From Anodontia alba (Eukaryota > Mollusca > Bivalvia > Lucinida > Lucinidae): 64,000 bases of DNA. Shown in pieces: positions 42,636-53,999 of the stretch. The notes under the pieces were generated by a model. The model did not search any database. It was not told the origin of the DNA and saw only the letters and a list, made by a program, of their open reading frames with translations. Where the stretch lies: assembly GCA_964016985.1 (NCBI GenBank), contig OZ024826.1, forward strand, positions 63,246,910-63,310,909, in the 5' to 3' direction. How positions within the stretch are numbered: the stretch's first letter is position 1; each line of letters begins with the position of its first letter. The position numbers and the translations under genes are program-made.

Positions 42636-43588
42636 TACATGAGCTAACTGAAAGCATATTATGCATATTAATACACTAACAGGTAGATGGCAATAAAATA
42701 TTGTTGCTGATGTTTTGGGTTTTTTTTGTTATTTTTGTGTGTGTGTGTGTGTATGTGTTTTTTTTGTTGTTGTTTTTTTTGTTCTTGTGGTTGTGATAGC
42801 ACTAATTCACAAAAGATGGTGGCTTCCATGACAGCATTTTCTAACTCTTCAAAACCTAATAACTCTTATTTCTGAACTGATTTTGACCAAAAAATCACCA
42901 AAATTCTCAGCTTGAAATGCTTTTATTTTCATATATGTTTCTTATTTGAATTAAGGTAAAGATTTCAACAGTAGAAAAAGGGTAAGGAATAAACCACTGA
43001 CTAATGGTCAGAATGCATCAAGACAAACAAAGATAACTGAAAGTATCAACTATATTTCTGGAATCAGATAAAGGGTAAGGAAAAATGGTAGGGTTGGTAG
43101 GGGAACCAGAAATACAAGACTCTTTTTTTCTTGGTCTTAGGCTATTACAAGTGCAATATCTTTCTTATGGAGATGTTTTTACAATTAAAAGCGGTATTTC
43201 AACATTCAAGTGAAAATTCTTGTTCTCACCTGCTAAATGCTTACTCATAACCACTGTAAAACATAATGGTTCAATGATCAATCAATCTTTTTGGAAAATA
43301 AACTTTTCAACAAGCAAAACAATAACAAACAAAAACAAATCAAAACAAAAACATTAGTTTTATCAAACTCAAGGGAAAAATATTTCAATCATCCCTATTT
43401 TGGATTATACCACAGGGTGAATATTAAGATCTGTTGCATGACAGCAATAGCTCTGACATACAAATGGCAGCTTGCCTGTCCATTTACTAAACCATCATAA
43501 TTTATACAATTTCTCTAAGTTCATGACACTAACCTCAAGTTCATTGAGAAAGGCTAGGCTTGTAACAGTAAAATTTAAAACCACTATA
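42636..43588. other. No gene; simple repeats
   Basis: T-rich and (GT)n tract at 42718-42790, otherwise AT-rich unannotated intron. The target duplication of the next SINE is 43577-43588 (AAAACCACTATA). Confidence 0.6.
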
Positions 43589-43887
43589 GCCGGCCTCGGT
43601 GGCTCAGTTGGATGCGCCGTCCGACTGAAGACCAGGAGGTCACGGGTTCAACCCCCGCCGAGGTTGGCAACATTCTTTCGTGGAGATTGATCATGAAATA
43701 TTTTCTACGGTCATTCTTTCCCTTCCACTGATTCAAGAAGGGCAGTTGTCAGTTTCTGGCGAAAGAATGTGCACAATACTGGTTAACTGCTTAGAGGACT
43801 AATCCTGCCCAGTAAACGTGTGGTTAGGTAAACTGACAGTGCTCGACATGACCCCATTGGGTTGACTAGGCCATAAAACCTCAACAT
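43589..43887 (+). mobile_element. tRNA-derived SINE, full length
   Basis: Starts GCCGGCCTCGGTGGCTCAGT (A box TGGCTCAGTTGG), B box GGGTTCAACCCC, then the family body and the tail AAAACCTCAACAT. Duplications AAAACCACTATA (43577-43588) and AAAACAACTATA (43888-43899) match at 11 of 12 positions. The most complete copy in the window. Confidence 0.92.
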
Positions 43888-43972
43888 AAAACAACTATAC
43901 AGTATCTTATATCAGTCCAATATGCTCTGTAAAATAGGGCTCTTTAAGAAACAAAGAAAACATGGAAGAAAT

Positions 43973-45826
43973 AACAAGAGGGCCAAGAAGGCCTGTATTG
44001 CTCACCTGATTACCAGATAGTTTGGCCTTTCGGTTCAGGAGAAGAAGTGCAAAATAGATTTTCAAGAGAAGCAGCAATGGCGCCATCTTAGATTTCTGAT
44101 TGGAACAATTTTAACTCTTTTATATCTACAAGTCACCCTGATGCTTCCTACCAAGTTTGAAGTCAGCTGGCCTTTCGGTTCAGGAGAACAAAAAAACGAT
44201 TTTCAAGATTGCTGTCATGGTGGCCATCTTGGATTTCTGATCAGAATGATTTCAGCTATTTTGACCTTCTAGTCACTCCAATGCTTCCTATCAAGTTTCA
44301 AGACAATCTGCCTTTTGTTTCAGGAGAAGAAGCACAAAACAGATTTTCAAATTGTTGGCCATGGCGGCCAACTTGGATATCCCATCTGAACAATTTTAGC
44401 TATTTTTTTTATGTAGAAGTCACCCCTATGTTTCCTACACAGTTTCATGTCAAATGGCCTTTCAATTCAGGAGAAGAAGCTAAAAGTAGATTTAAAAAAA
44501 TGGTGGCCATGGTGGCCATCTTGGATTTCTGATCCAAACAATTTTAGCTGTTTTTGATGTACAAGTCACCCCGATGCTTCCTACCAAGTTTCAAGTCAAC
44601 TGGCCTTTTGGTTCAGGAGAAGAAGCGAAAAAATAAATTTTCAAGATGGCCGTCATGGCTGCCATCTTGGATTTCGGATTGGAATCATTGGAATCATTTT
44701 AGATATTTTTGAGCTATTAGTCACCCTACCAAGTTTCAAGTCAGTTGGCTTTTCGGTTCAGGAGAAGAAGCGAAAAACAGATTTTCAAGATGGCCACCAT
44801 GGCGAGCATCTTAGATTTCCAATCAGAATGATTTTAGCTATTTTGATCTAAAATTCAACCCAATGTTTCCTACTGAGTTACGAGTCAATTGGCCCTTGGG
44901 TTCAGGAGAAGAAGCAAAAAATAGATTTTCAAGATGGCCGCCACCTTGGATTTCCAATCGGAAGGATTTAGCTAATTTTGACCTACAGGTCACCCTAATG
45001 CTTCCTACCAAGTTTCAACTGGCCTGGCCTTCTGGCTCAGGAGAAGAAGCCAAAAATAGATTTTCAAGATGGCCACTGATCGGAACGATAATAGCTATTT
45101 TTGATCTACAAGTGATGCTTCCTACCAAGTTTCAAGTCAATTGGCATTTTGGTTCAGGAGAAGAAGCAAAAAAAAAATTTTCAAGATGGCCGCCACAGCA
45201 GCCATCTTCGATTTCCTATCGGAACCATTTTAGCTGTTTTTGATCTACAAGTCAAACCCGATGCTTCCTACCAAGTTTCAAGTCAATTGGCCTTTTGGTT
45301 CCACGGCAGCCATCGTGGATTTTGGATCGGAACTATTTTAGCTATTTTTGATCTAGAAGTCACCCGGACGCTTCCTACCGGATGCTACCGAGTTACAAGT
45401 CAAATGGCCCTTCGGTTCAGGAGAAGAAGCAAAAAATAGATTTTCAAAATGGCCACCATGGCTGAACTTGGATTTCGGATCAGAATGATTTTAGCTATTT
45501 TTGATCTTCAAGTCATCCCAATGCTTCCTACCAAGTTTGAAGTAAATTAGCTTTTTGGTTCAGGAGAAGAAGCAAAAAAAAGATTTTCAAGATGGCCACC
45601 ATGGCGGTTATCTTGGATTTTTGATCGGAACAATTTTAGCTATTTTTGATCTACGAGTCACCCCAATGCTTCCTACCAAGTTTCGAGTTAATTGGCCTAG
45701 GGGTATAGGAGGAGTAGGCTTTTAAAGCAAACTGTTGATGCCCCATGCCGCATGATGCACGACGGACGACGGGCACTGACTGATCACAATAACTTACCTT
45801 GAGCACGAAGTGCTCAGGTGAGCTAA
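43973..45826. mobile_element. Helitron-like tandem-repeat element E
   Basis: Begins AACAAGAGGGCCAAGAAGGCC, then about eleven units of roughly 150 bp (GGTTCAGGAGAAGAAGC, TTTTCAAGATGGCCGCC, GATTTTAGCTATTTTTGATC, AGTCACCCCAATGCTTCCTA). It ends with GACGGACGACGGGC, a hairpin GAGCACGAAGTGCTC (45800-45814) and GTGAGCTAA. Confidence 0.8.
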
Positions 45827-46724
45827 AAACGGGATCAAACCAAAAAATTTTTTCCATGAAACAAGACCAATTCATTAAATTCATATCCACCACTGCAGGT
45901 TGTTTTTTGGAACCTGTCTGCACCCTCAAAATCCCATTTTGCCTCATACAGCATTTCAACAGGTAGTATGCAAATGATGTTAGCTTGTTGTTCTAGATTA
46001 AATATGGTTTTATACCTAAGAATTGGGACACCTAAAGTAATGGGACACCCTTACAATTTGTAAAAATGATTATTTTTCATGACCCAAAGAATTGGGACGT
46101 ATCAAAACTCACCAAAATTTTCAGTAATTTTTTGTATGAATTCGGACAGTGCATTTGGTTGAAAAAAAATCAATCTAACTAGCGACACTAGTTAAAACAT
46201 TTTTTCTTCGTGTTTTATTTTGTTTACAAGCGACTTCACTAAATATTTTCTGTCTATGCTATGCATACAACAGGGATTCCCTATGGCAGTCTGGTTAGAA
46301 AGTAGAAAATAAATAAAACCTTTCTTTAAGAATATTAATCTAAAATTTATTCAAGTAAGCTGCAAAAACAAAATGGCACATGCATCAGTCCGGATGCGTC
46401 GCCATTTTAAAATTACCGCAAGTGGTTGTCACGTGAGATCCACATGCTTTACGAGCTGATTTAATTTGCAAATTGAGTGCAACAATGATGACAAAAAACA
46501 ACAACAAAAACTGTAAATAAATAATAATAATGATGATGATAATAATAATATTAATAATGATAATAAAGAAAAACAATAGAACTGTTTACCGATAATGCAA
46601 AACAGTATTGAGATGAACTCCAAAACTTTGCTGAGATGAACCCCAAAACACCACTGAGACGAACCCCAATATTAACTAGAAAAGATTTTTTAGAAAAAAA
46701 ACAAATGTCCCCCCCAATTCCGCC
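45827..46724. other. No gene; TTGGGACA motifs and AT microsatellite
   Basis: Three ATTGGGAC or AATGGGAC motifs (about 46021, 46038 and 46091) resemble Tc1-like transposon ends and recur at 50756 and 51124. An (AATAAT)n / (GAT)n microsatellite lies at 46517-46567. Confidence 0.5.
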
Positions 46725-48157
46725 ATAGCTGTCATTCTTGAATGCAACACGTCAGCTCATCCTGTTCTACATTTGTACCAAGCATCAACAAAATATTCCA
46801 TAGGGTATTCATGTTACAGAGCAGAGACAAGAAATCAAATTCAAACACAAGAAGGGGAGATAACTCCAAAAGTAATAAGGCCAAAGTTGTCATTCTTGTA
46901 TGTGACATGTCGTCTGGTCCTGTTCTTCATTACTACCAAGTATCATCAAAATATTCCAAAGAGTGTTCGACTTAAATAGCAGACACTAAATCAATGCATA
47001 ATCAGTGTCAAATATAACGAAGGGAGATAAGAGCAAAAGTAAGAAAGGCAAAGTTGTCATTCTTGTAAGGAACATGTCATCTTGTCCTATTCTACATTTC
47101 TACAAAGTACCATCAAAATATTCTGAAGGGTATTCCAATTACAGAGCAGATGAGAAATCCATTTTAAAACAAAGGGAGACAACTCCAAAAGTAAGAAAGC
47201 CAAAGTTATCATTCTTTTATGCGACACGTCGTCTGGTCTTGTTCTACATTTCTACCAAGTATCATAAAAATATTCCAAAGGGTTTTTTACTTATAGAGCG
47301 GACACAAAATCAATGGATAATCATTGTCAGACATAACACAGGGAGATAACGCCAAAAGTAAGAAAGACAGAGTTGTCATTCTTGTATGTGACACACTGTC
47401 TGGTCCTGTTCTACATTTCTACAAAGTATCATCAAAATATTCCAAAAGGTCTTTGACTTAGAGAGCGGACACGAAATCAATGGATTATCACTGTCAAATA
47501 TAACAAAGGAAGATAACGCCAAAAGAAAGAAAGGCAGAGTTGTCATTCTTGTAGGCAACACGTCATCTTGTCCTGTTCTACATTTCTGTCAAGTACCATC
47601 GAAATATTCTAAAGGGTATTCCAGTAAAAGAGCAGACGAGAAATCTATTTCAAACAAAACAAAGGGAGATAACTCCAAAGTAAGAAAGTCAGAGTTGTCA
47701 TTCTTGTATGCAACACGTCATTTGGTCCTGTTCTACATTTCTACCAAGTATCATAAAATAATTCCAAAGGGTCTTTGACTTACAGAGCAGACACAATATC
47801 AATGGATAATCTCTGTCAAATATAACAAAGGGAGATAATGCCAAAAGTAAGAAAGGCAGAGTTGTCATTTTTGCAGGTGACATGTCGTCTGGTCCTGTTC
47901 TACATTTCTACCAAGTATCATAAAAATATTCCAAAGGGTCTTTGACTTAGAGAGCGGACACGAAATCAATGGATAATCAATATCAGACATAACAAAAGGA
48001 GATAACGCCAAAAGTAAGAAAGGCAGAGTTCTCATTCTTATACATGATGCGTCGTCTAGTTCTGTTCTACATTTCTACCAAGTATCATAAAAATATTCCA
48101 CAGGGTCTTTGACTTACAGAGCGGACACAAAATCAATGGATTATCACTGTCAAATAT
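46725..48157. repeat. Tandem array J, left part
   Basis: Units of about 165 bp: AAAGGGAGATAACGCCAAAAG, AGAGTTGTCATTCTTGTATG, CTGGTCCTGTTCTACATTTC, CCAAGTATCAT, AGAGCGGACACGAAATC. The array is cut by element F and resumes at 49951. Likely the body of another tandem-repeat element. Confidence 0.85.
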
Positions 48158-49950
48158 AACAAGAGGCCCACGGGCCACGGTTCGCCCACCTGAGTGACAT
48201 AGCCACTGCAGACATGCAGATGTTATGCAACATTTTTCCAATCCTATCATCGCAACTAATGAAATATCATTTGAGCAGTTCTTAGTTTTGAAGAAGAATA
48301 TATGGGCCTGACAGTCAATGGAGCATGATCATTTGAATAAACTATCAATCACATTTCAACAGAAGGATCAATGTGAAATTTGGTGGAAATTGGCTAAGTG
48401 GTTTCTGAAGAATCATGACTTTATACATGTAAACAGCACAGTGGCAGGGAAATATAATAAATATAAACCAGATGATGGCCATCTTAGATTTCCAATCAGA
48501 ACAATTTTAACTACTGTTGATCTACAAGTCACTTCGATACTTTCAATATAAATGTATATGGCCCATACAAATGGGGAAGCAAATTCGACCTTGGAGGTAA
48601 AAAGGTCAAATGTCAACATAGAACCATCATTTTAGCCATTTTGGTAGATCTCCTGTCCCCTATAATTTGTGCAAAGATAAGGGCCCAGGGATTATTTGGT
48701 TATGGAGAAGAAGATTTTAAAGGTTTTTACCGTATATGGGCATGGCAGCCATTTTGATCAATGGACCATGCCCATTTTAGCAATCTTTCATTCTCCTGCC
48801 CAAGGAGGCTCCGCATGAAATTTGAGCAACACTGGCCCGGAGGCTTCAGAGGAAAAGCCATTTGAAATTATCAACATTTTTTCCATACAAATGTATGGGG
48901 CTCATACAAATGCATACAGAAGCAAATGACCTCGCCGTAAAAAGGTTAAATGTCAATGTATGACAATTATTTTAGCAACTTTGGTAGACCGCCCATTCCA
49001 GATGATATATGCAAAGATTCAGCCACAAGCCATCCTCGGTTTTAGAGAATAAGATTTTTAAATGTTTTTTCCCATACAACTGCATAGGGAAGCAAACTTG
49101 ACCTTGCCGTAAAAAGGTCAAATGTCAATGTACGACCATTATTTTAGCAACTCTGGTAGACCCCTGTCCTTGATGATTTATGCAAAGATTCAGCCCCAAA
49201 GCATCCTCGGTTCTAGAGAAGAAGATTTTTAAAGGTTTTTACCATATATGGGCATGGCGGCCATCTTGGTCAATGAACCGTGACCATTTTAGCAATCTTT
49301 CGTTCCCCCTACCTAAGGAGGCTCCATATGAAATTTGAGCAAAATTGGCCCAGAGGCTCCAGAGGAGAAGTTATTTGAAATTCTGAACATTTTCCCCATA
49401 CAAATGCATAAGGAAGCAAAACTGACCTTACCGTAAAAAGGTCAAATGTCAATGTATGACCATTATTTTAGCAATTTTGGTAGCCCTCCCATTCCCGATG
49501 ATATATGCAAAGATTCAGCCATAAGGCATGCTCGGTTTTGGAGAAGAAGATTTTTAAAGGTTTTTCCCATACAAATGCATAGAGAAGCAAACTAGACCTT
49601 GCCGTAAAAAGGTCAAACATCAACATACGACAATTCTTTTAGCAATTTTGGTAGACCTCCCGTCCCCGATGATTCCTGCAAAGGTTCAGCCCCAAGGAAT
49701 TCTCGGTTCTGGAGAAGAAGATTTTTAAAGGTTTTTACCATATATGGGCATGGCGGCCACCTTGGTCAACGGACCGCGACCATTTTAGCAATTTTTCGTT
49801 CCCCCACCCTAAGGAGGCTCCATATGAAATTTGAGCAAAATGGGCTCAGCGGCTTCAGAGGAGAAGTCGTTTGAAAATGTTAACGGACGGACGGATGCAC
49901 GGACAAAAAGTGATCACAATAGCTCATCCTGAGCAGAGCTCAGGTGAGCT
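48158..49950. mobile_element. Helitron-like tandem-repeat element F, inserted into array J
   Basis: Begins AACAAGAGGCCCACGGGCCA and ends with hairpin CCTGAGC-AGA-GCTCAGG then GTGAGCT. Because it sits inside a tandem unit, the empty site is known: TCAAATAT (ending 48157) plus AACAAAGGGAGATAA (from 49951) recreates the array J consensus exactly, with no target duplication. That fits Helitron insertion. Confidence 0.88.
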
Positions 49951-50425
49951 AACAAAGGGAGATAATGCAAAAAGTAAGAAAGGCAGAGTTGTCATTCTTG
50001 TATGTGACACGTTGTCTGGTCCTGTTCTATATTTCTACCAAGTTTCATAAAATTTTTCAAAGGGTCTTTGACTTACAGAGCGGACACGAAATCAAGGATT
50101 ATCACTGTCAAATATAACAAAGGGAAATAACATCAAAAGTCAGAAATGCAGAGTTGTCATTCTTATACACAACACGTTGTCTGGTCCTGTTCTACATTTC
50201 TGCCAAGTACCATCGAAATATTCCAAAGGGTATTCGAGTTACAGAGTGGACACAAAATCTTTTTCAAATAAAACAAAGGGTGATAACTCCAAAAGTAGGA
50301 AAGGCAGTTGTCATTCTAGTATGCGACATGTTGTCTGGTGCTGTTCTACATTTCTACCAAGTATCATCAAAATATTCCAAAGGGTATTCAAGTTACAGAG
50401 CGGACAAGAAGTTTTACGCCTACGG
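49951..50425. repeat. Tandem array J, right part
   Basis: Continuation of the ~165-bp units interrupted by element F, ending AGCGGACAAGAAGTTTTACGCC. Confidence 0.85.
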
Positions 50426-50888
50426 CGATGCTGACGCCGACGGAATCCGTCCCAAAAACAATATGTCACCCCCCCACATTGGTGTGTGTGTGTGTGTGTG
50501 GGGGGGGGGGACATAATGACCACGCGCCTAGCGGTATTTTAGAACAGGTAAGAGGGAAAGCAGTAGGTGGACGCTTTCAACAAGTCATAGATAAACAAGG
50601 GAATTATAAATACAAACAAAACAATCAGTGGTAATCTGTTTATTCAATATTAACCATAGATTAAGTTAATGAGATGGTGGTCCGAAAATACTCAAAACAT
50701 AGAACACAAATATGACACATTTTCGTTTATAATTGGTGCTGTTTTCAGCCACTGGACACAAGTATTGGGACACCTAACAAAATATTTTTTTTTTTTTAAA
50801 CTTCCAAAATAGTTTAATTGCAAAAAGCATGTTTTATATACTGAAGAGCATTAAAAGGTAAACTTCTTTCCACTGATAAATGGAGAGT
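50426..50888. other. No gene; (TG)n and G run
   Basis: (TG)n and a G10 run at 50481-50510. A GTATTGGGACACC motif at 50756 is a candidate Tc1-like end (see 51124). Confidence 0.5.
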
Positions 50889-51022
50889 ATTATATGGCAT
50901 TTCTCATATCATACTCCATATCAACATGAGAAACCCATATCAGCCCAAGGGCCGAAGGATTGAGGGCTGATATGGGTCGAGGGTTCATATGGGGTATGAT
51001 ATGAAAATTGCCATATCATAAT
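50889..51022. repeat. Hairpin element around CCCATATCAGCCC
   Basis: Left arm TATTATATGGCATTTCTCAT...ATCATACTCCATAT...CCCATATCAGCCC; right arm GGGCTGATATGGG...ATATGGGGTATGAT...ATTGCCATATCATAAT. The spacer is about 17 bases. Confidence 0.8.
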
Positions 51023-51622
51023 CTATTTATCATACATTTTTCTTTCTGACAAGTTTGCCTGTTTGCTAACGTATGCGGAGTCAAAGGCAAGATAACAAAA
51101 TAATCAATTTTTGTGGTCCTAAGTATTGGGACAGCTAGAAATTTAATTATTATTCCCATCCCAATACTTAAGTATAATACGGTATGTTGATTTTTGACCA
51201 TTTCCTTAACCCTCTTAGTCCATCCTGGGTAATGAAGAAGTGACTGTTGGAAATACAGTCAACCCTCTTTATACCGACATTCGATACAATGACAAAATTC
51301 GTTATAATGACAATTTGAATGTCACGAAACATTCACTCAGGAGGTGACGGTTAATGAGAAATTATGCAAAAACATTGAGAAATTATGCAAAAACATCAGA
51401 GAGACAATTCTAACAAATATCCAAAACGTATGTTCTATGAGAAAATAAGAATGAAAGAAGGCCTTTCTTACATATCATTCTGTCCATTAAGGATTCTTTA
51501 CAACAGCAAATTCATTACAAGAGCTCTGCCAAGCGGGGCATTATACACCTGTAGCAAGTAATAAGATGTAGCACATAAATTGGCTCTTGAATAATTCAGT
51601 GCTCCGGATATAAGTGGAATTA

Positions 51623-51660
<38 letters not shown>

Positions 51661-52250
51661 TTAAATTTTCATTGGGGCATAGCTCTGCTGATATTTGGTG
51701 AACTGTAACCTAAGGGTCCAAGCTGGCCCAGAAATTAAAGAAGAAGTGACTTCTCCCTCCTGGGAAAATAGGGAGGTTTGCTGATGCTAGGGAGAAGTGC
51801 CTTCGGACAGAGGACACAAGACAGAAGCATGGCTATATTATAAGCTCATATGAGTGTTTGGCTGATTTGTTTTTCCTATACTTCAATATCGGACCAAACA
51901 ATAACAAAACAAAAAGAAACAACCAAAAAACAAACAAACAAACAAACAAACAAAAAAAAAAAAAAAAAAAATGCTGCAAGAAAATTTTTTGTAAAGCTTT
52001 AACTTGTTTTATACTGATTTTATTTTTGTTCTTCAAGGGAGCCAACTCAAAAGAGTATTAATAAAAACAACAACAACAACAACAAAAAAAAAAAAAAATC
52101 CAAAGAGAATTATGTTTATAAGTTATGATATTAGTCAAGCTTCTTAATTCTGTATCATTTTATAAATGTATTTATAAAGATTTAATAATGGCAACATTTT
52201 CTTGCAAATCTAATAAAAGAAGATGTAAAAAAAAAAATAAATAAATAAAT
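51023..52250. other. No gene; homopolymers and simple repeats
   Basis: TATTGGGACAGC at 51124 and its near complement CCCAATAC at 51170. A pogo-like ACAGTCAACCCTCTTTATACC at 51258. A34 at 51624-51657, (AAAC)n plus A run at 51921-51972, (AAC)n plus A run at 52066-52098, (AAAT)n at 52236-52253. Confidence 0.6.
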
Positions 52251-52254
52251 AACT

Positions 52255-53560
52255 TGTCCATATTGGCCATAACTTTAGTTATTTGCAAAAAGAGATACAT
52301 AATATAAAATAAAATTGCACACTATTACCTCTAAACAATATGCTGCGAAAAAAGTTTACAAAACTTTCAAAGGGGCATAACTCTGCCAATATTTGGTGCA
52401 CTGTAACCTCGAAATAATATGCGCTGCTCCACATCATCGTGTAACAGCTTATGAAGTTTCAGCGTGATAGGATGTAAACTGTAGGAGGAGTTAGCTGGAA
52501 ACGAAAAATTAATAGAAATTTTCAAATTGGTATAACTCTGCTAATATTTGGTGGACTGTAACCTTGAAACAATATGCGCTGCTCCACATAATGATCAGAG
52601 GGGTATAACTCTGCTAATATTTGGTGGACTGTAACCTTGAAACAATATGCGCTGCTCCACATAATGATCTAACTAAAATAAAATTTGCACAGTATTATTC
52701 TAAACAATATGCTGCGAAAAGTTTACAAAACTTTCAAAGGGGCATAACTCTGCCAATATTAGGTGCACTGTAACCTTGAAATAATATGCGCTGCTCCGCA
52801 TCATTGTGTAACTATTTATGAAGTTTCAGCTTGATCGGATGTAAACTGTAGGAGGAGTTAGCCGGAAATGAAAATGTTTACAGAAATTTTCAAAGGGGCA
52901 TAACTCTGCCAATATTTGGTGCACTGTAACCTCGAAACAATATGCACTGCTCCACATCATCGTTTAACTATTTATGAAGTTTCAGCTTGATCGAATGTAA
53001 TCTGTAGGATTTAGCCAGAAATGAAAAATTAATAGAAATTTTCAAAGGGGTATAACTCTGCTAATATTTTGTGGACTGTAACCTTGAAACAATATGCGCT
53101 GCTCCACATCATGGTCTAACTACAAATCAATTTTCAACTTGATCGGATGAAAACTCTAGGAGTTAGCCGGAAACGAAAAGTTTAGAGAAATTTTCAAAGG
53201 GGCATAACTCTGCTAATATTTAGTGGACTGTAACCTCGAAATAATATGCACTGCTCCACATCATGGTCTAATTATAAATGATGTTTCAGCTTGATCGGAT
53301 GTAAAATGTAGGAATTAACCGGAAATGAAACGTTTAGAGAAATTTTCAAAGGGGCATAACTCTGCAAACATTTGGTGGACTGTAACCCCGAAACAATATG
53401 CGCTGCTCCACATCATGGTCTAACTATATACCAAGTTTCAGCTTGATCAGATGTAAACTGTAGGAGGAGTTAGCCGGAAACGAAAAAGTTTACGACGGAT
53501 GGACGGACGCCATACCCCGTAACATAATACGTCCTATTTTTCAAACGGGCATATAATAAT
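52255..53560. repeat. Tandem-repeat element H
   Basis: Units of about 165 bp: TTCAAAGGGGCATAACTCTG, ATTTGGTGCACTGTAACC, AACAATATGCGCTGCTCCAC, TTTCAGCTTGATCGGATGTA, AGGAGTTAGCCGGAAA. It ends with GACGGATGGACGGACGCC and CATAATACGTCC...AAACGGGCATATA. Element I has a closely similar right end, so H and I probably share terminal sequence but not body. Confidence 0.75.
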
Positions 53561-53999
53561 GGCAACATTTTTGGGAACAAATGCTGTCGCTGTAACGAGG
53601 GTTCATTGTAACTAACAAATAAACAGGTCAATTCTGGTGAAACAATCCAGATGTCAACATATCATTATTCATTCTATGAAATGAAGTGAAGATGATGACA
53701 ATAAAATCAGTTTCATTTAGTTTTCCATTGTATTTACTTGGTTAATTCACTCTAATTCTTATATCACTAGGTAAATACAGCTGAATATATGTCTGCTTTC
53801 TACTTATCAGATGTCATCTTAGTTTGATCCTGCGAAATATCTTCATCTCTTCCACTCAATATTTGGAAGAGACAAAAGACCTTAAAAGAAAAGAACAGAA
53901 AAAGTCACACTGACATGTGATCTTCTGTCAATTTTCACTTCTGGAGGAGGCCAGAGGCATGCTGAGAAATGACTGAGATCAGCCTGCAGTCTATGGAGA
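53561..53999. other. No gene seen
   Basis: Intronic DNA; no structure recognised beyond a CTGTAACGAGGGTTCATTGTA motif at 53591 that may be a pogo-like end. Confidence 0.4.

Noticed and set aside
43589..43670. Possible tRNA gene (A and B boxes)
   Set aside because: The cloverleaf is poor, and the segment is the head of a roughly 300-bp SINE with target duplications and further copies.
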